This document shows positions 54,161-64,000 of a stretch of DNA of 64,000 nt, one piece after another. Location of the stretch: positions 5,759,838 to 5,823,837 of the forward strand of contig JASKMD010000026.1 in NCBI GenBank assembly GCA_030144725.1, written 5' to 3'. A program made the translations under genes and the position numbers. Source of the stretch: Haematococcus lacustris. Its lineage: Eukaryota > Chlorophyta > Chlorophyceae > Chlamydomonadales > Haematococcaceae. How positions within the stretch are numbered: the first letter of the stretch is position 1; the number at the start of each line of letters is the position of its first letter. Under the pieces are notes generated by a model that saw nothing but the letters and a program-made list of their open reading frames with translations, searched no databases and was not told where the DNA came from.

Positions 54161-56271
54161 TCAGGGGCAGGGTGAGGCCACCTGGATGGCGTAGTACAGG
54201 CCAGCGAAGTTCCCCAACAGCTCCACCACGATCCTGGAATGCAAATGACAGGCATGAGAGAGTGAGAAATGAATTATAGCATGGGCCTACAGCGAGCCCC
54301 CCGACTGCCCCAGGCCCCCCGGCACCCCCAGGAGGTCTTGCTGCTGTCCCACAAACAGGCAGCACCCCTTTCGTTGTGTATGCGATGGAGTGGTGCTCCT
54401 GGTGTGAAAAGCCATGGCAGGGGGGGCATCCCGCACACCAACCCCCCAGCTTCACACTCTTGTAACACAATAAGCTGTTGCCCTGATGTCCTGGCTGCTT
54501 CCCAGCTGCGTGCTGACTGACTTGAAGGGGATGTTGGAGTTTGAGGCCAGGTACGAAATGTAAAAGCCGCCAAAGCATGCCACCGTGTCGAACACAGCCT
54601 GGGCATCGCCAGGTCAGCAGCAGGGTCAGCTGGGGGGGGCTGGGGAGGCCGCAGGGGCGAGGGAGGCAAGTGAGGCAGACAGGCTGTGGTCTGTGCAGCA
54701 GGCGGATGCAGCATCGCCCTATGCCTCATTTGGGGCACAGGGTCAGGGTCAGTGTCAGTGTGTTCCTATGACAGCTGTAAGACAGGTCCTGAGGGGGCCC
54801 GACGCCCTCCCCTGACACCCTACGCCTCTATCGTTGCACAGCCGGTCCTCCCTCCTGCACCCCAGCTGCTCAGGCTCATGCCCACGCTCCTCTCCCCAGC
54901 TGCCCATACCCATGTTTCCCAGCCCTGAGTGCCCATGCTGACTGCGGCTGCCCGGTCCCTGTTGGCCTTCAGTGTGGCCTTAAGCCTGTCAGGGGCCCAC
55001 CTGGATGCTCAGGCTAGGGATGGGCGCCAGGGTCTTGGACACAAGCAGCTTGCGCAGCTGCTTGGCGTCCTTCACACCCACATCTGACCAGGTCTTTAGC
55101 ACCTGCTCCCCAAGCCAATCGCAGGGGGTCAGAGTTAGGGCTAGGGTTAGGGTTCCTACCTAACCGTAAGCCTAATGTAACCCTAAACCTAACCCTAAAC
55201 CTGACCACAACCGTAACCCTAGCCGGTACCCTAACCGTAACCCTAACCCTAGCCATAAACGTGATCCTAACCGTTACCCTAACCCTAACTCTACCCCTAA
55301 ACCCATCTTCGGCACCTGTACCTCAGGCCAACCGCAAGCAGCCGCCCTGTGCACCACTGACCTGGTGCAAACTCTAGGCATAGAGTCCTCCAGTCTGCAC
55401 CACAGCTGCCTGCCCCACCTACCCTGCCTCCATAAGTGCCTAGCTGAACTGTCCAGCTGAACTATCAGCCTGGCCTGCCTGCCTGCCTGCCCGGTTCTGT
55501 CAGCCACCCGTGTTGGTGGCCCGGTCTACAAAGCGTCCTGGCATGCCAACACAGCCTGCTGACAGCAGCAGCTTGGGTGCTGCCCCCCAGCTGGTGTGTC
55601 AAAGTACCCGGCCCTGCTCCTGCACCACTGACTGTGCCCTCCTGCCTGGGCATGAATCTGGCTGCAGCATGCGGCCGCCTGGTCGCAGCCCTGGGCTGCT
55701 GTATGCCTGAACCTGAGCTAGACACTGCACCTGCTTGGCTTTGGCCGCATTCATGCCCGTCGACTTGAGTTGCTGCATGGGCGGGGGGTGGGCAGCACAC
55801 ACTGGTCAGCACGCCTTGACTGGACTGCTGTCAGGCTGTTGGCACCCAGCCCAGCGTGTGTCTATGCTGCCGATATGCTAGTAAGATACTGCCATGGGTG
55901 CGACATGGATCACATGCGGCTGCTGCTGTTGGCATTGGTGCTGGCCTCAAGGGATGGCTGGCAGCGTCTAGGTATGATGAGGTGTTGCGGAGGCAGATGA
56001 GCGCAGCTAACAAGCTGCCTATGTTCATCAGGTTTGCCAAAGGTGCTGGGCGTTGCCGTGCCCTCATGACATAGTCAAAGCAGCCTAAGGTAGGACAGTA
56101 TCTAACCTCGATCACGGTGTCAAGCTTGTCCGTCTCGCCCTTCGGAGGCGGCTTTACGGGCGGGCCTGCCCAGCATGGTGCAGGCAGTCGCACCGGGGCA
56201 GTCCGCACCAACCGGTCACGCACAGCGCGGCGAGATGAAAGCTGCCGACCTGTTGCTAGGCTGTGCTGCAT
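54161..56271 (-). CDS. Predicted chloroplast membrane protein, 152 aa, unknown family
   Basis: Five reverse-strand exons join in phase to 152 aa: 56271-56107, 55772-55731, 55102-55001, 54598-54522 and 54233-54161. The first 35-40 residues (MQHSLATGRQLSSRRAVRDR) are rich in Arg, Ser and Ala like an algal chloroplast transit peptide. Next come KLDTVIE, QLKSTGMNAAKAKQVLKTW, SDVGVKDAKQLRKLLVSKTL and two hydrophobic segments (AVFDTVACFGGFYISYLASN and IVVELLGNFAGLYYAIQV). The helical pair followed by two membrane spans resembles small thylakoid or envelope proteins conserved in plants, but I cannot name the family. Intron 2 contains telomere-like repeats. Confidence 0.68.
55128..55305 (+). repeat. 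Degenerate telomere-like repeats (CCCTAA variants) inside an intron
   Basis: About 25 units of ccctaa, ccctaaa, cgtaac and similar, with both orientations at the left edge (agggttagggtt, then taaccctaa). They lie between exons 2 and 3 of the plastid-protein gene. Confidence 0.85.
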
Positions 56272-56465
56272 GGTCGTACAATGCAAGTATCCGGGTTCGT
56301 GCAGATCTGTGACGAAAGCCGACGAAAGCCAGTGACCGGAGTGACCGTGCGGCGTTGAAATTCGAGGTAGTTGCTTGCTCGTTTAGTACTAAACGCCTGC
56401 CCAGCAGGGCGCCGCAACGAAGCGTGAGATCAAAGCTGTGTGCCAGGCCGTCCTGTATCCCTATC

Positions 56466-56498
56466 CTCCTGTGGAGCCCCTACACTTCTCCACAGGAG
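56466..56498 (-). ncRNA. Perfect 11-bp hairpin downstream of Fanzor gene F
   Basis: CTCCTGTGGAG and CTCCACAGGAG pair perfectly around an 11-nt loop, 157 bases past the stop of the reverse-strand Fanzor gene. A second small hairpin (ccccttacaaagggg) lies at 56592-56606, between it and the stop. The position fits a guide-RNA scaffold or a 3' end signal; with a single copy there is no covariation test. Confidence 0.35.
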
Positions 56499-56654
56499 TC
56501 AGGGACCAGTGTGTGTCCCTAACCTAGGTCCCCAACCCTAGGAGTTGATAGAGCCCTATCCTACCCTATGCACACTCTATCGCACACACATCCCCTTTGT
56601 AAGGGGCAATCGAGTTGTTTGTTTTATTTGGATCATGGCATGATGCACATGTCA

Positions 56655-58385
56655 CTATCGCTGCCGCTGGTACCGCCGCTGCCGCTTCCGCATCAGGCCT
56701 CTGTCGCGCACGCACACCCACTCCTGGCCTGGTCTGCCTGGGTTAGGCATAGTACGGCGGCCCACCCAGCTGCTGAGCTCGCGAGGGCGGCCCGGCCCGG
56801 CTGCAATGCGGCGGATGTTGAGCGCGGCTGACACGTCTCGATCGTAGAACCTGATGCCGTTGCTTGTTAAGTACATCAGGCCCCGGATGCGGGACCGCGT
56901 CGCCATGCTGCGCACCGGGCGCAGCCACCTGCAAGGCGACATAGATCAATGCGAATCTGTAAGATCTTTCCTTTCCATTCCAGTGTTCAGTCAAGCCATG
57001 TCTAGTCTAAACGGTGTTGGGCGCAGTCAGGGGTTGGTGTGTGAGGCTATTTCACAGCTGTGTGAGGTGCCATTCTATAGCTATGTAATGCTCCACTCCT
57101 ACAATGCACATGCACCTGGGGTCTCTCACCTGAAAGACTCTGCCTGGCCTGCCACCACGTTGGTGCGGGCAGAGCTGACCCGGCTGGTGCGAAACTCATG
57201 CACCAGCATCACACGCCCGGGGAACTGCTTGCATGCCTCCCTGAGCATTTGCTTGACGGGCACGCCCCTGCTGCCAATGCTGCCGCTGCCGCTGAAGCCT
57301 GCTGCCCCTTAGGCCAGGGCCAGGGGCTGACCTGTGGCAGCTGATTTGCAGCGTACCCTGGCACCCCTCACAGTCTGCATCCAAGGCACACAAGGAGAGA
57401 CACATTGTGAGCTCAGGTCCAGCCATGGCAAAGACAAGCATTGTGAGCACACACACTAGCACACACACTGGCTGGGTACGGCCTACTCACATCAGCCCAG
57501 AACTTGGCCACCGTGCTCTGCTTGTATCGGTACAGCCGGAATCTGGCGTTGGACCAGCGCGGCTTGGACAGCTCGGCCCACATGGCGGCCCAGGTCGCCA
57601 GCGTCATGACGGCGGTGTAGTTGGTGACTTGCGGCAGCACAGTGTGCTCGGGCTGGATGCCGGCCATCCAGGCCTTGGACACCTGGCGTGCTGCGTGATG
57701 CCGCTCTGCCGGTAGTACTGCCCCGCAGTGAGGCTGCGCTGCCACACGGACTCCACAGCGCCGGAGGGGTATCGCTCCTCGTGGGCCACTGTCGCCATGT
57801 TCGTCTTTCCCGGGTCGCAGCCCAGCCAGTCGGCGTCCAGGTGCGCCAGCGGGTTGACAGCGCCCTCCTGCTTGCCCATGCGAGGCAGCTGTTCGGGCGG
57901 CCCTGCTGGCTTGGGGCGCGTGAACAACACGCTGACCGTGACTCCGTCCGTGCGCACCACCTGCGCGAAGGTCTGCCCGTCGTTTGGCCAGAGGGATGGG
58001 TCGGGCAGGAAGGCAATCCACCGGTTGACCACCTGCAGCCAACATCAATCGACTCAACACACTTGGAGCCACCCAAACACCATCAGCCAATGTTGCCACA
58101 AGCAACATGCCACAAGCAACATGCCACAAGCAATATGCCGCAAGCAATATGCCACAAGCAATATGCCACAAGCAACATGCCACAAGCAATATGCCACAAG
58201 CAACAATATGCCACAAGCCAGGCTGGTCAGCTCAAGGCTCACTCACCTCACTGTCCCTGGGCCTGGCCACACCATTCCTGAACCTGGTCAAGGAGGTGAT
58301 GTCCGCTGGCAGCATGCCAGCGGCCCGCATCAGGCCATAGATGGCCCGGGTGTCCAGCTTGATGTGGTGCGCCTTGCAGCTGCAG
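56655..58385 (-). CDS. Fanzor-type RNA-guided nuclease, third family (gene F), 5' end missing, one frameshift
   Basis: Five reverse-strand exons are seen: about 58385-58247 (KAHHIKLDTRAIYGLMRAAG), 58032-57491, 57374-57332, 57298-57130 and 56928-56655. RuvC-I is DADWLGCDPGKTNMATVA (near 57835). The helical region is VMTLATWAAMWAELSKPRW. RuvC-II is GRVMLVHEFRTSRVSSA (near 57180). RuvC-III is FYDRDVSAALNIRRI (near 56840). The tail ends RKRQRRYQRQR. Splice phases agree across all junctions. One small indel near 57681-57686 (after ITQHAR) shifts the frame inside the large exon, so the copy is either recently dead or carries a sequence error. The N-terminal exons are absent because copy C abuts at 58456. 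TnpB zinc-ribbon cysteines are missing. Confidence 0.78.
58085..58218 (+). repeat. 14-bp minisatellite (gccacaagcaatat units) in Fanzor F intron
   Basis: About nine units in the intron between the first two recognisable exons of gene F. Confidence 0.95.
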
Positions 58386-58455
58386 CTGGGTGTGAGCCTT
58401 GCAGCTACGCAGCATCTGATGTGGCGTTATGAGGCAATGTACTTGCGGCCGCCAA

Positions 58456-59102
58456 GTGCCTGCTGCAAGGTGGTGTGCAGGCCCAGGGACTCTGACCAGC
58501 GGCGGGGCAGGGTGGTGCTAGTGGATGAGCACCGCACCACCTGGGTCAGCTCAGCGGTGAATGGCCAGCAGCCCTGTGAGGAGGAGCTGGACCATGAGCA
58601 GCCCACCAGGCGTGCAGACTGGAAGCCCCCAGCAGGGCAGGTGGAACACCGCCTGCTACGCCCAGCCTGGAGCCAGCAGCGTGACCAGCTGGTGCGGGGC
58701 TTGGTGTGGTGCCTGGTAGTGGCCCCCCGCAAGCCCCCACAGGCCCCACGCAGCAGCCAGGAAGCCACTCCAGCAGCAGCCCCAGAGCCAGGGCCCAGCA
58801 CTCCCCCGCCAGGCAAGAACAGCAAGCGCACCAAGGCTGAGCAGGCGGTTGAGCCCCAGGGCAAGGCTGCCAAAGTCAAGCCAGCACCACAGCCAGGCAG
58901 GTGGCTGGACAGGGACTGCAATGCAGCATTGAACATGCAGCTCGTTGGGGAGAGCAGTTGGCACCCGCTGGAGCTGTGCTACTGGCCAGAGCAGGGAGCT
59001 CTGCCAGCCAAGGACAAGGAGTACCCTGGTCTGGGCTACAAGCGGCTGCGAGACAAGCCTCCTAAGGCCGAGCAGCAGCAACAGCACCCTGCTGTGGCAT
59101 AG
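58456..59102 (+). pseudogene. Fanzor-like nuclease, 5'-truncated copy C
   Basis: About 215 uninterrupted codons of the copy A family: CCKVVCRPRDSDQ, RuvC-II-like GRVVLVDEHRTTWVSSAV, a Pro-rich linker, RuvC-III GRWLDRDCNAALNMQ and the tail KEYPGLGYKRLRDKPPKAEQ, ending at a TAG. Everything before RuvC-II is missing; the break at about 58456 joins it directly to the reverse-strand gene F. The open frame shows this copy is younger than A, B or D. It cannot make a complete nuclease, since RuvC-I is absent. Confidence 0.75.
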
Positions 59103-59385
59103 TAGTGTGTGCCCCCCTTTGTTGAGCTGTCATCAGCTCACAATCAGTGCATGTTTTTCATGCCAACTCTACACAATAGCCTTCGTGGTCAGGCAATAGT
59201 GTAGGTGGTAGGCACTCATGCACCATATCCATGTGTATTGGGTACACTCCACACAGCCCATTAACACCACTTGAGTCGGGCGACTATTGCCCACTAGTGG
59301 TCCCTAGTATTCCTGCTAGCGGCCACTAGTGGACCCTGGTGGTCCGGCTCAAATGGAGGCCCTAGTGAGGGACAATGGGGCTGGT
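59103..59385 (+). ncRNA. Conserved 3' region of Fanzor copy C; candidate guide-RNA scaffold
   Basis: Strongly similar to 3537-3835. The hairpin TGAGCTG-TCAT-CAGCTCA at 59123-59140 lies 20 bases past the stop. The ggcaatagtgtaggtggtag block and ccactagtgg palindromes follow, and similarity ends around ggccctagtgagggac (59359-59374), a likely right end of the element. Confidence 0.5.
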
Positions 59386-59815
59386 ATGGACAGTCCGCAC
59401 AGTCACACTGTCACACATTCCGCACAGTCACGCTCATGGTTGTGACATGCTAGGGAGTTGAGACTAGGGAGCGTCTGATGAACTTACATGAACGGGATGA
59501 TACATGTGCAGGTTGTTATATGCTGGCAACACTCAGGTTCGAGTCCAGAAGGCATGTAACATAGCATGTAACAGGTCAACCCCGCCATTGGCCCCGCAAT
59601 TCACTTTTTGGCACCGTCTTTGATCCGCTGCATGTAATTCTTCCACCGTTGGGCTCTACATCTCACAACGGTGTCGCTAGCAGGTTAGGCCCTCTTTTGT
59701 CGATTGTACTGCATTGTCTCAACGACTTGATTAGCTTCGCAATGTCATTCTCCATCTGTTTATATGCGTGTCGCAACAGGAGAGATGAATTGGTGGCCGG
59801 AGGCATTTCCGTGCC
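59386..59815. other. No gene found
   Basis: Short direct repeat (cgcacagtcac) near 59395-59430; otherwise unassigned. Confidence 0.4.
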
Positions 59816-59822
59816 GAGCAGC

Positions 59823-60302
59823 CTATGCTGCCGTCGGACTTGCAACTCGCGAATACATCCCAGGTAAACACGGGGTGCTGTTTCTTAGTGCGTTTTGCAT
59901 ACGATGCTGAAACATGCAACCAAATCTGCTGACCTGCACAGGTGCTTGGCTATTTTGAGGATCAACACCAAACCCACACCAGCCCAAGGGTCTCCCAGGC
60001 AGCAGTGCAGCAAGGCAATCAGCCATTGAAAACAGTGAGCAAGAGGTGAGTAAGGTTGTATTATACCTCACCTTGTCTAGGTCAGTTTGATGTTCACTCG
60101 CACACTTCCGCAACGCATGACAGGCATGAACAGCTGAGGTTAGCACACAACTGTCGTGAGCCTTAAGATTTGATTAATTAGAACTAATTAATAAGCATGT
60201 TTTGTGGTGTGTGCCCCAAGACCTTGTCTTTGTGATTGTGTGTGCAGGATGCCAAAAAATCACCCCCATCTCCATCACTGAGCAAGGCAGCAGCGGCGTA
60301 GA
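59823..60302 (+). CDS. Possible terminal exons of an unknown protein
   Basis: Three pieces join in phase: 59823-59863 (MLPSDLQLANTSQ), 59942-60028 (VLGYFEDQHQTHTSPRVSQA) and 60249-60302 (DAKKSPPSPSLSKAAAA, stop). Acceptors and donors are acceptable, but no family is recognised and no upstream exons are found. Confidence 0.22.
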
Positions 60303-60424
60303 GCAGCAGCCAATAAGGAGGTAGCAAGGAGTCAGCAAGGCATGACATGGAGCTGGACGTTGTTGTTGTGTTGTCTTGTGTGTTGTTGTGTTGTGTCACC
60401 TTGTTGTTAGGGTTACCCCCCCCT

Positions 60425-60880
60425 CCCCCCTTAAATCTAGCCCACCCCAGCCCAGCCCACCCCAGCCCACCCCAGCCCAGCCCAGCCCAGCCCAGCCCAG
60501 CCCACCCCAGCCCAGCCTAGCCTAGCCCAGCCCACCCCAGCCCAGCCTAGCTTAGCCCGCCCAGCCCAGCCCAACCCAGCCTGATTTGGTACCATGGGGC
60601 ATAGGCAGCAAGGCAAAGTGCTTAGCAGTCCCGTGGTGAGTGTTAGCTATAGCAAGGAGGTGCGACCAGTCCTTGCTTGTTGTGCACATAGCATAGGTGG
60701 TGTGTGAGGCATGAGTCATTGTGTTGTGGTGTGTTGTTGAGGTGGTGGTGTTGATGTGTACGAGTGGAGGTGTTGTGGTGTGGTGTTGCCACCTTTTTAC
60801 ATCAATGCATGTGCTTGGCAACAGCGATACATGTCTTCTGTAGTGGTGTTGCAAGGCGTTTGAGCATCGATACATGTATT
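60425..60880 (-). repeat. Dispersed repeat R5, copy 2 (inverted)
   Basis: Reverse complement of 46893-47335, beginning with a cagcccagcccacccc-type array (60425-60590). Confidence 0.85.
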
Positions 60881-61990
60881 TCTGTATTCATTTTGCGTGA
60901 CATGTGCCTGCTGAAGTTGAGGAAGAGGGTTGAGGCACCACGGCACATGTAACACTGAAAGCCAGAGCCATCCCGAGCCATCCCGACAACATATTGCCAA
61001 GTGATGATGTAGCGCTATCATAAGGCAGCTTACATTTCCATAGAGTCATGCCGCAACGTCAGTGAGGTACGGGGTGCCAGCTGGCTGACTTGTGCGCATA
61101 TTCACGAACTATATGCTCCATGCACTGACATGCAAGCAGGCGTACTGCACTTGTGCCGTTGGCTTACGGCGCGCGTATAAGGATTCCTAGCCTCGCCTTA
61201 TGATGTGCGTGAGTCTTTTAGAAGCGGAAAGCACAGGTCAGGTTTGGGCGGGCGCCGATCTGAGCTAGTGTTTTGCGGCTGCTGGGTGCCGCATACACCT
61301 GTTACACCCCTCTGCGTCAAAACTTTGTCGCGAGCTTCACGGAGATTCGCGCCCCAGACCGTCTCACATTTGCGGGGCCAATGGCGGGGGTGACCAACAT
61401 AACATCACATAACAATGTAACATGTTACGTCACACGGATCCGGATGCTCCCTATCCGTGAAAGGAACACGCTTTAACACTGTCTCGATGACATACATCAT
61501 GGCCTATGCTGTCGGCATGGCCGTCCTTCAATATTCTTTTATGTCCACAACGGTAGAACACTACAACGGTATAAAACCATCATCATTTACCTGAGCCACC
61601 ATACTTGGCACATACTTGGCGTGAGTATTGGCACATGCACTGGTGAACCCCTATACCTTCAGAGCACTAGCAACCACGGCCGTGCACGAACCCACCATCA
61701 TCATATCTTCATTTGCCTACCCTTGTATGTTTGGTCGCACGTCAAAGCTGTCACGTGTCACCAAGCTCCATGCTGTGGTATGCTCCCCGCTGCTGCTCCC
61801 GTCTTAGATTGTATTTCTCAGTGGTATTGACGCCACAGACGGGGTTCATTGGCCAGGAGGACCCTGGCCTGCAAACGCTTTGGTCCCTCCCCAACCCAGG
61901 CTATGCGCTACAACACATTGGGGCAGGCCTACGGGCTGAGCCTGGTGGCGTGCCTGGCCTTGCCACCACCCTGGCCAGCCTGTGTGGGTG
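60881..61990. other. No gene assigned
   Basis: About 1.1 kb with only short open frames. It probably includes the 3' UTR of the reverse-strand hydrolase. Confidence 0.35.
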
Positions 61991-63872
61991 TCAGAGAGGC
62001 ACATGCTGGTCCAGGAACCTCGTCATGGTGGGCAGCAGCTGAGGGGCATTATACAGGGAGATGTGGGTGCGGCCCGCCAACTCAACATACTCCACCGTCA
62101 CGCCGCGCTCCTTGCGCCGCAGGAACTCAGCAGCAGTCTGGATGCTGTGAGGGGTGGTGGTTGTGTCATCCCCTGCGACAGACATGCAGGTGCTGTCACC
62201 GGGAGCCACGCCATCCTCCACCCTAGATGGCGGCTCACTGCCTGCCCACCTGCAGCATAGCTGGGAACAGGCAGGGAGCACCTACTGCGATTGTGGGTGG
62301 CTGTGGGAGCAAGCCTGCTGGCAAGCAAATGAAATGCCCCACCTGGCCCTGGCCCTGGCCCCGGCTCCGGCCCCGGCTCCGGCCCCGCCTGCGCCCCCGC
62401 CTCCCACTGCTCGTGGGACACTGTCCAGGCCCTCCACACCCTTCAGCACCGGTTGCCCCTGTGTGCGCCCCAGCCGCCCCCTGCTCACCTCCTGCTATGA
62501 GCAGCACAGTGCAGCTGAGGTGCTCCACATGGGCCAGGGGGGAGTACAGCAGGTGCCGCCACACCAGGCGTGGCGCAACCAGGTTCACCCACCCTCCCTG
62601 TCGCCAGCACAGGCAGGGCCACAGCCCGCACACTGAGGCCGCAGTCACCCTGCTACATCAGGGCTGTGGGTGGTGAGCGTGCTGCTGGCATGAGTACAAG
62701 TGCCAGCACAGCTCATGCCTGATCACTGTCACAGCTTGACCATAGTGATAAAGGAATAACGAAATATACTAGTGTAATGTAACAATGCAGTGCCGTTTGG
62801 CAGTGGTGACAGCAAAGGTGAGGTCATGACTCCGAGGCTCGTGCACACCCATGGCGTAGGGTGGTGCTGCCAGGCTACCCTGCCTCCTTAAAGTGGGATG
62901 GCATGGCATGGCAGTGGAGCTGCGGAGCAAGCGGGAGGCAACTGCCGGGCAATGCCTGGGCTGCCTTGCAGGGCCTTTGGTGCGCCACACATGCGCTGCA
63001 CAACACATGTGGTGACACACATTTCGCCACCCTTGGCAATCACTTTGTTTTGCTACGAGCCTGCATCACTACGTGAGCCTTGCAAGATGCTGGCATGCCA
63101 CAGTAGCAGGACTTTTAGCGCTTGAGGCACTTGAAAATGAGATACTTGTGATTTAATCATGTGTGATAGCCAAGACTTCCCAAACCATTCGTGGTGCAGT
63201 TTATTGACGACCACACTTCATACTATCATACACTTAGCGTAGCAGGGCAGTGCACATCAATTCTGATCTCCCTCGCTTCTCTCTGTCACTCACCAACATG
63301 GTCTTCGGTCTGCTGGACATAAAGGTCGAGTAGTCCACCTCTGGCATGATGCCCATGGACAGATACTGGCGGTATGGGTCCAGCCATTGCAGCCAACCTC
63401 TGGCACCGGTTGCGTTGCGCGTAACATCAGTGTCGGGCAGCACTAACGGGATATAGATGGCTGGCAGTCCCAGTGCTCCTCTGCCGGCATCATAGGCTGC
63501 CGCACCCAGTAGCCGCACCCACCGCAGCACCCCATCGACCACACTGAGCAATTGTGGCATGGTTTGGTCCGTGTTCATTGTCACTGTCGGGTGGGTGGCT
63601 TTCAGCGCGGGATTAGAAGCCGGCTCTGAGGGCGATGTTGTGGCGGGGGCCGGAGATGGCGGCATCCGGCCGGGTCGGGACATAGCTGCGGAGAGGAGGG
63701 CCTTCAATGCCAAAGCGCCGCTGACGTACGGCTCCATTGCAATCACAGCGCGGATGTGCCGCTGGTTAGGGCCCGGGTGCGACGCAGCCACCAAAGAGTG
63801 ACCGCCAGAGTAGGACGAGCCCCAGAGCACAACACGGCCGGGATCTATCCGGCCGTCAAACCCATGGGACGA
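61991..63872 (-). CDS. Alpha/beta hydrolase, C-terminal exons (partial at window end)
   Basis: Three reverse-strand exons join in phase: 63872-63294, 62597-62489 and 62172-61991. The first has the nucleophile elbow GRVVLWGSSYSGGHSLVAA, with the catalytic Ser in GSSYSGG. The second has NLVAPRLVWRHLLYSPLAHV and the strand SCTVLLIAG. The third supplies the probable acid in GGDDTTT and the probable catalytic His in GRTHISLY, ending FLDQHVPL. Order and spacing are those of serine hydrolases of the S9/S33 or dienelactone-hydrolase type. An insert of about 60 residues, Pro/Ala-rich, follows the elbow. The 5' end lies beyond 64000, so targeting cannot be judged. Introns show no other gene. Confidence 0.75.
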
Positions 63873-64000
63873 CTGCGCACAGGTCGCATCCAATCAGGCA
63901 CATCCACAGTTGCTGAAGATTCTGCTCGGAATGCACGACCCTCGCGCCGGTCACGCGAGGCTTTAGACATGTGGCCACGCGCAACGCGGCCATCGCATAC
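63873..64000. other. Intron or upstream exon of the hydrolase gene
   Basis: Acceptor gtgcgcag on the reverse strand at 63873-63880 marks the intron boundary. Nothing further is identified before the window ends. Confidence 0.4.

Noticed and set aside
57413..58216. 267-codon reverse frame as one protein
   Set aside because: Only its last third matches the Fanzor helical region; the rest is the wrong frame of the same exon, separated by the indel near 57681.

Overview
The window is nuclear DNA of a green alga, most likely order Chlamydomonadales. The genes are intron-rich with GT-AG and some GC-AG introns. Base composition is G+C-rich, with long G-rich microsatellites. TGTAA, the usual chlamydomonad poly(A) signal, lies shortly after two genes. 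The Fanzor-like repeat families here resemble ones I recall from Haematococcus; that is recollection, not a search result. Two runs of exactly 500 N (22809-23308 and 51659-52158) are assembly gaps.

Layout, left to right. 476-1687(+): last exon of a THADA-like helical-repeat protein. 1750-4230: repeats around a broken Fanzor-like gene, then a tRNA-Gly-like pseudogene. 4518-9209(+): complete 13-exon DNA primase large subunit, all four Fe-S cysteines in place. 9781-14550(+): complete 7-exon SirB1/transglutaminase-like protein. 14548-17290: three repeat families and a second type of broken Fanzor. 17977-19112(-): hypothetical 312-aa protein, divergent from an expansin-like gene (23523-26231, +), with at least 3.5 kb of perfect (CCCCTG)n between them. 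27269-27672(+): small, probably mitochondrial protein. 28000-31000: repeats and a degraded Fanzor 3' end. 31104-33374(-): tentative DUF615/DarP-like protein. 34503-42073(-): complete 12-exon CASP Golgi coiled-coil protein with a Fanzor 3' fragment 36 bp past its stop. 43198-45945(-): broken Ty3/Gypsy chromovirus. 46.3-52.2 kb: tandem repeats and a gap. 52576-53877: pogo/Tigger-like DNA transposon with perfect terminal inverted repeats and TA target duplication. 54161-56271(-): 5-exon, 152-aa predicted chloroplast membrane protein. 56655-58385(-): the best-preserved Fanzor gene, head-to-head with a truncated Fanzor of another family (58456-59102, +). 61991-63872(-): alpha/beta hydrolase cut by the window end.

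The resident genes are unrelated housekeeping genes (DNA replication, Golgi tethering, cell wall, plastid, probable ribosome maturation). They do not form a functional cluster. The unifying theme is mobile DNA: at least six Fanzor (eukaryotic TnpB-like, putative RNA-guided nuclease) copies from three families. Four copies of one family share a non-coding segment just after the stop codon. Its hairpin shows compensatory base changes between copies, which makes it a good candidate for the guide-RNA scaffold of these elements.
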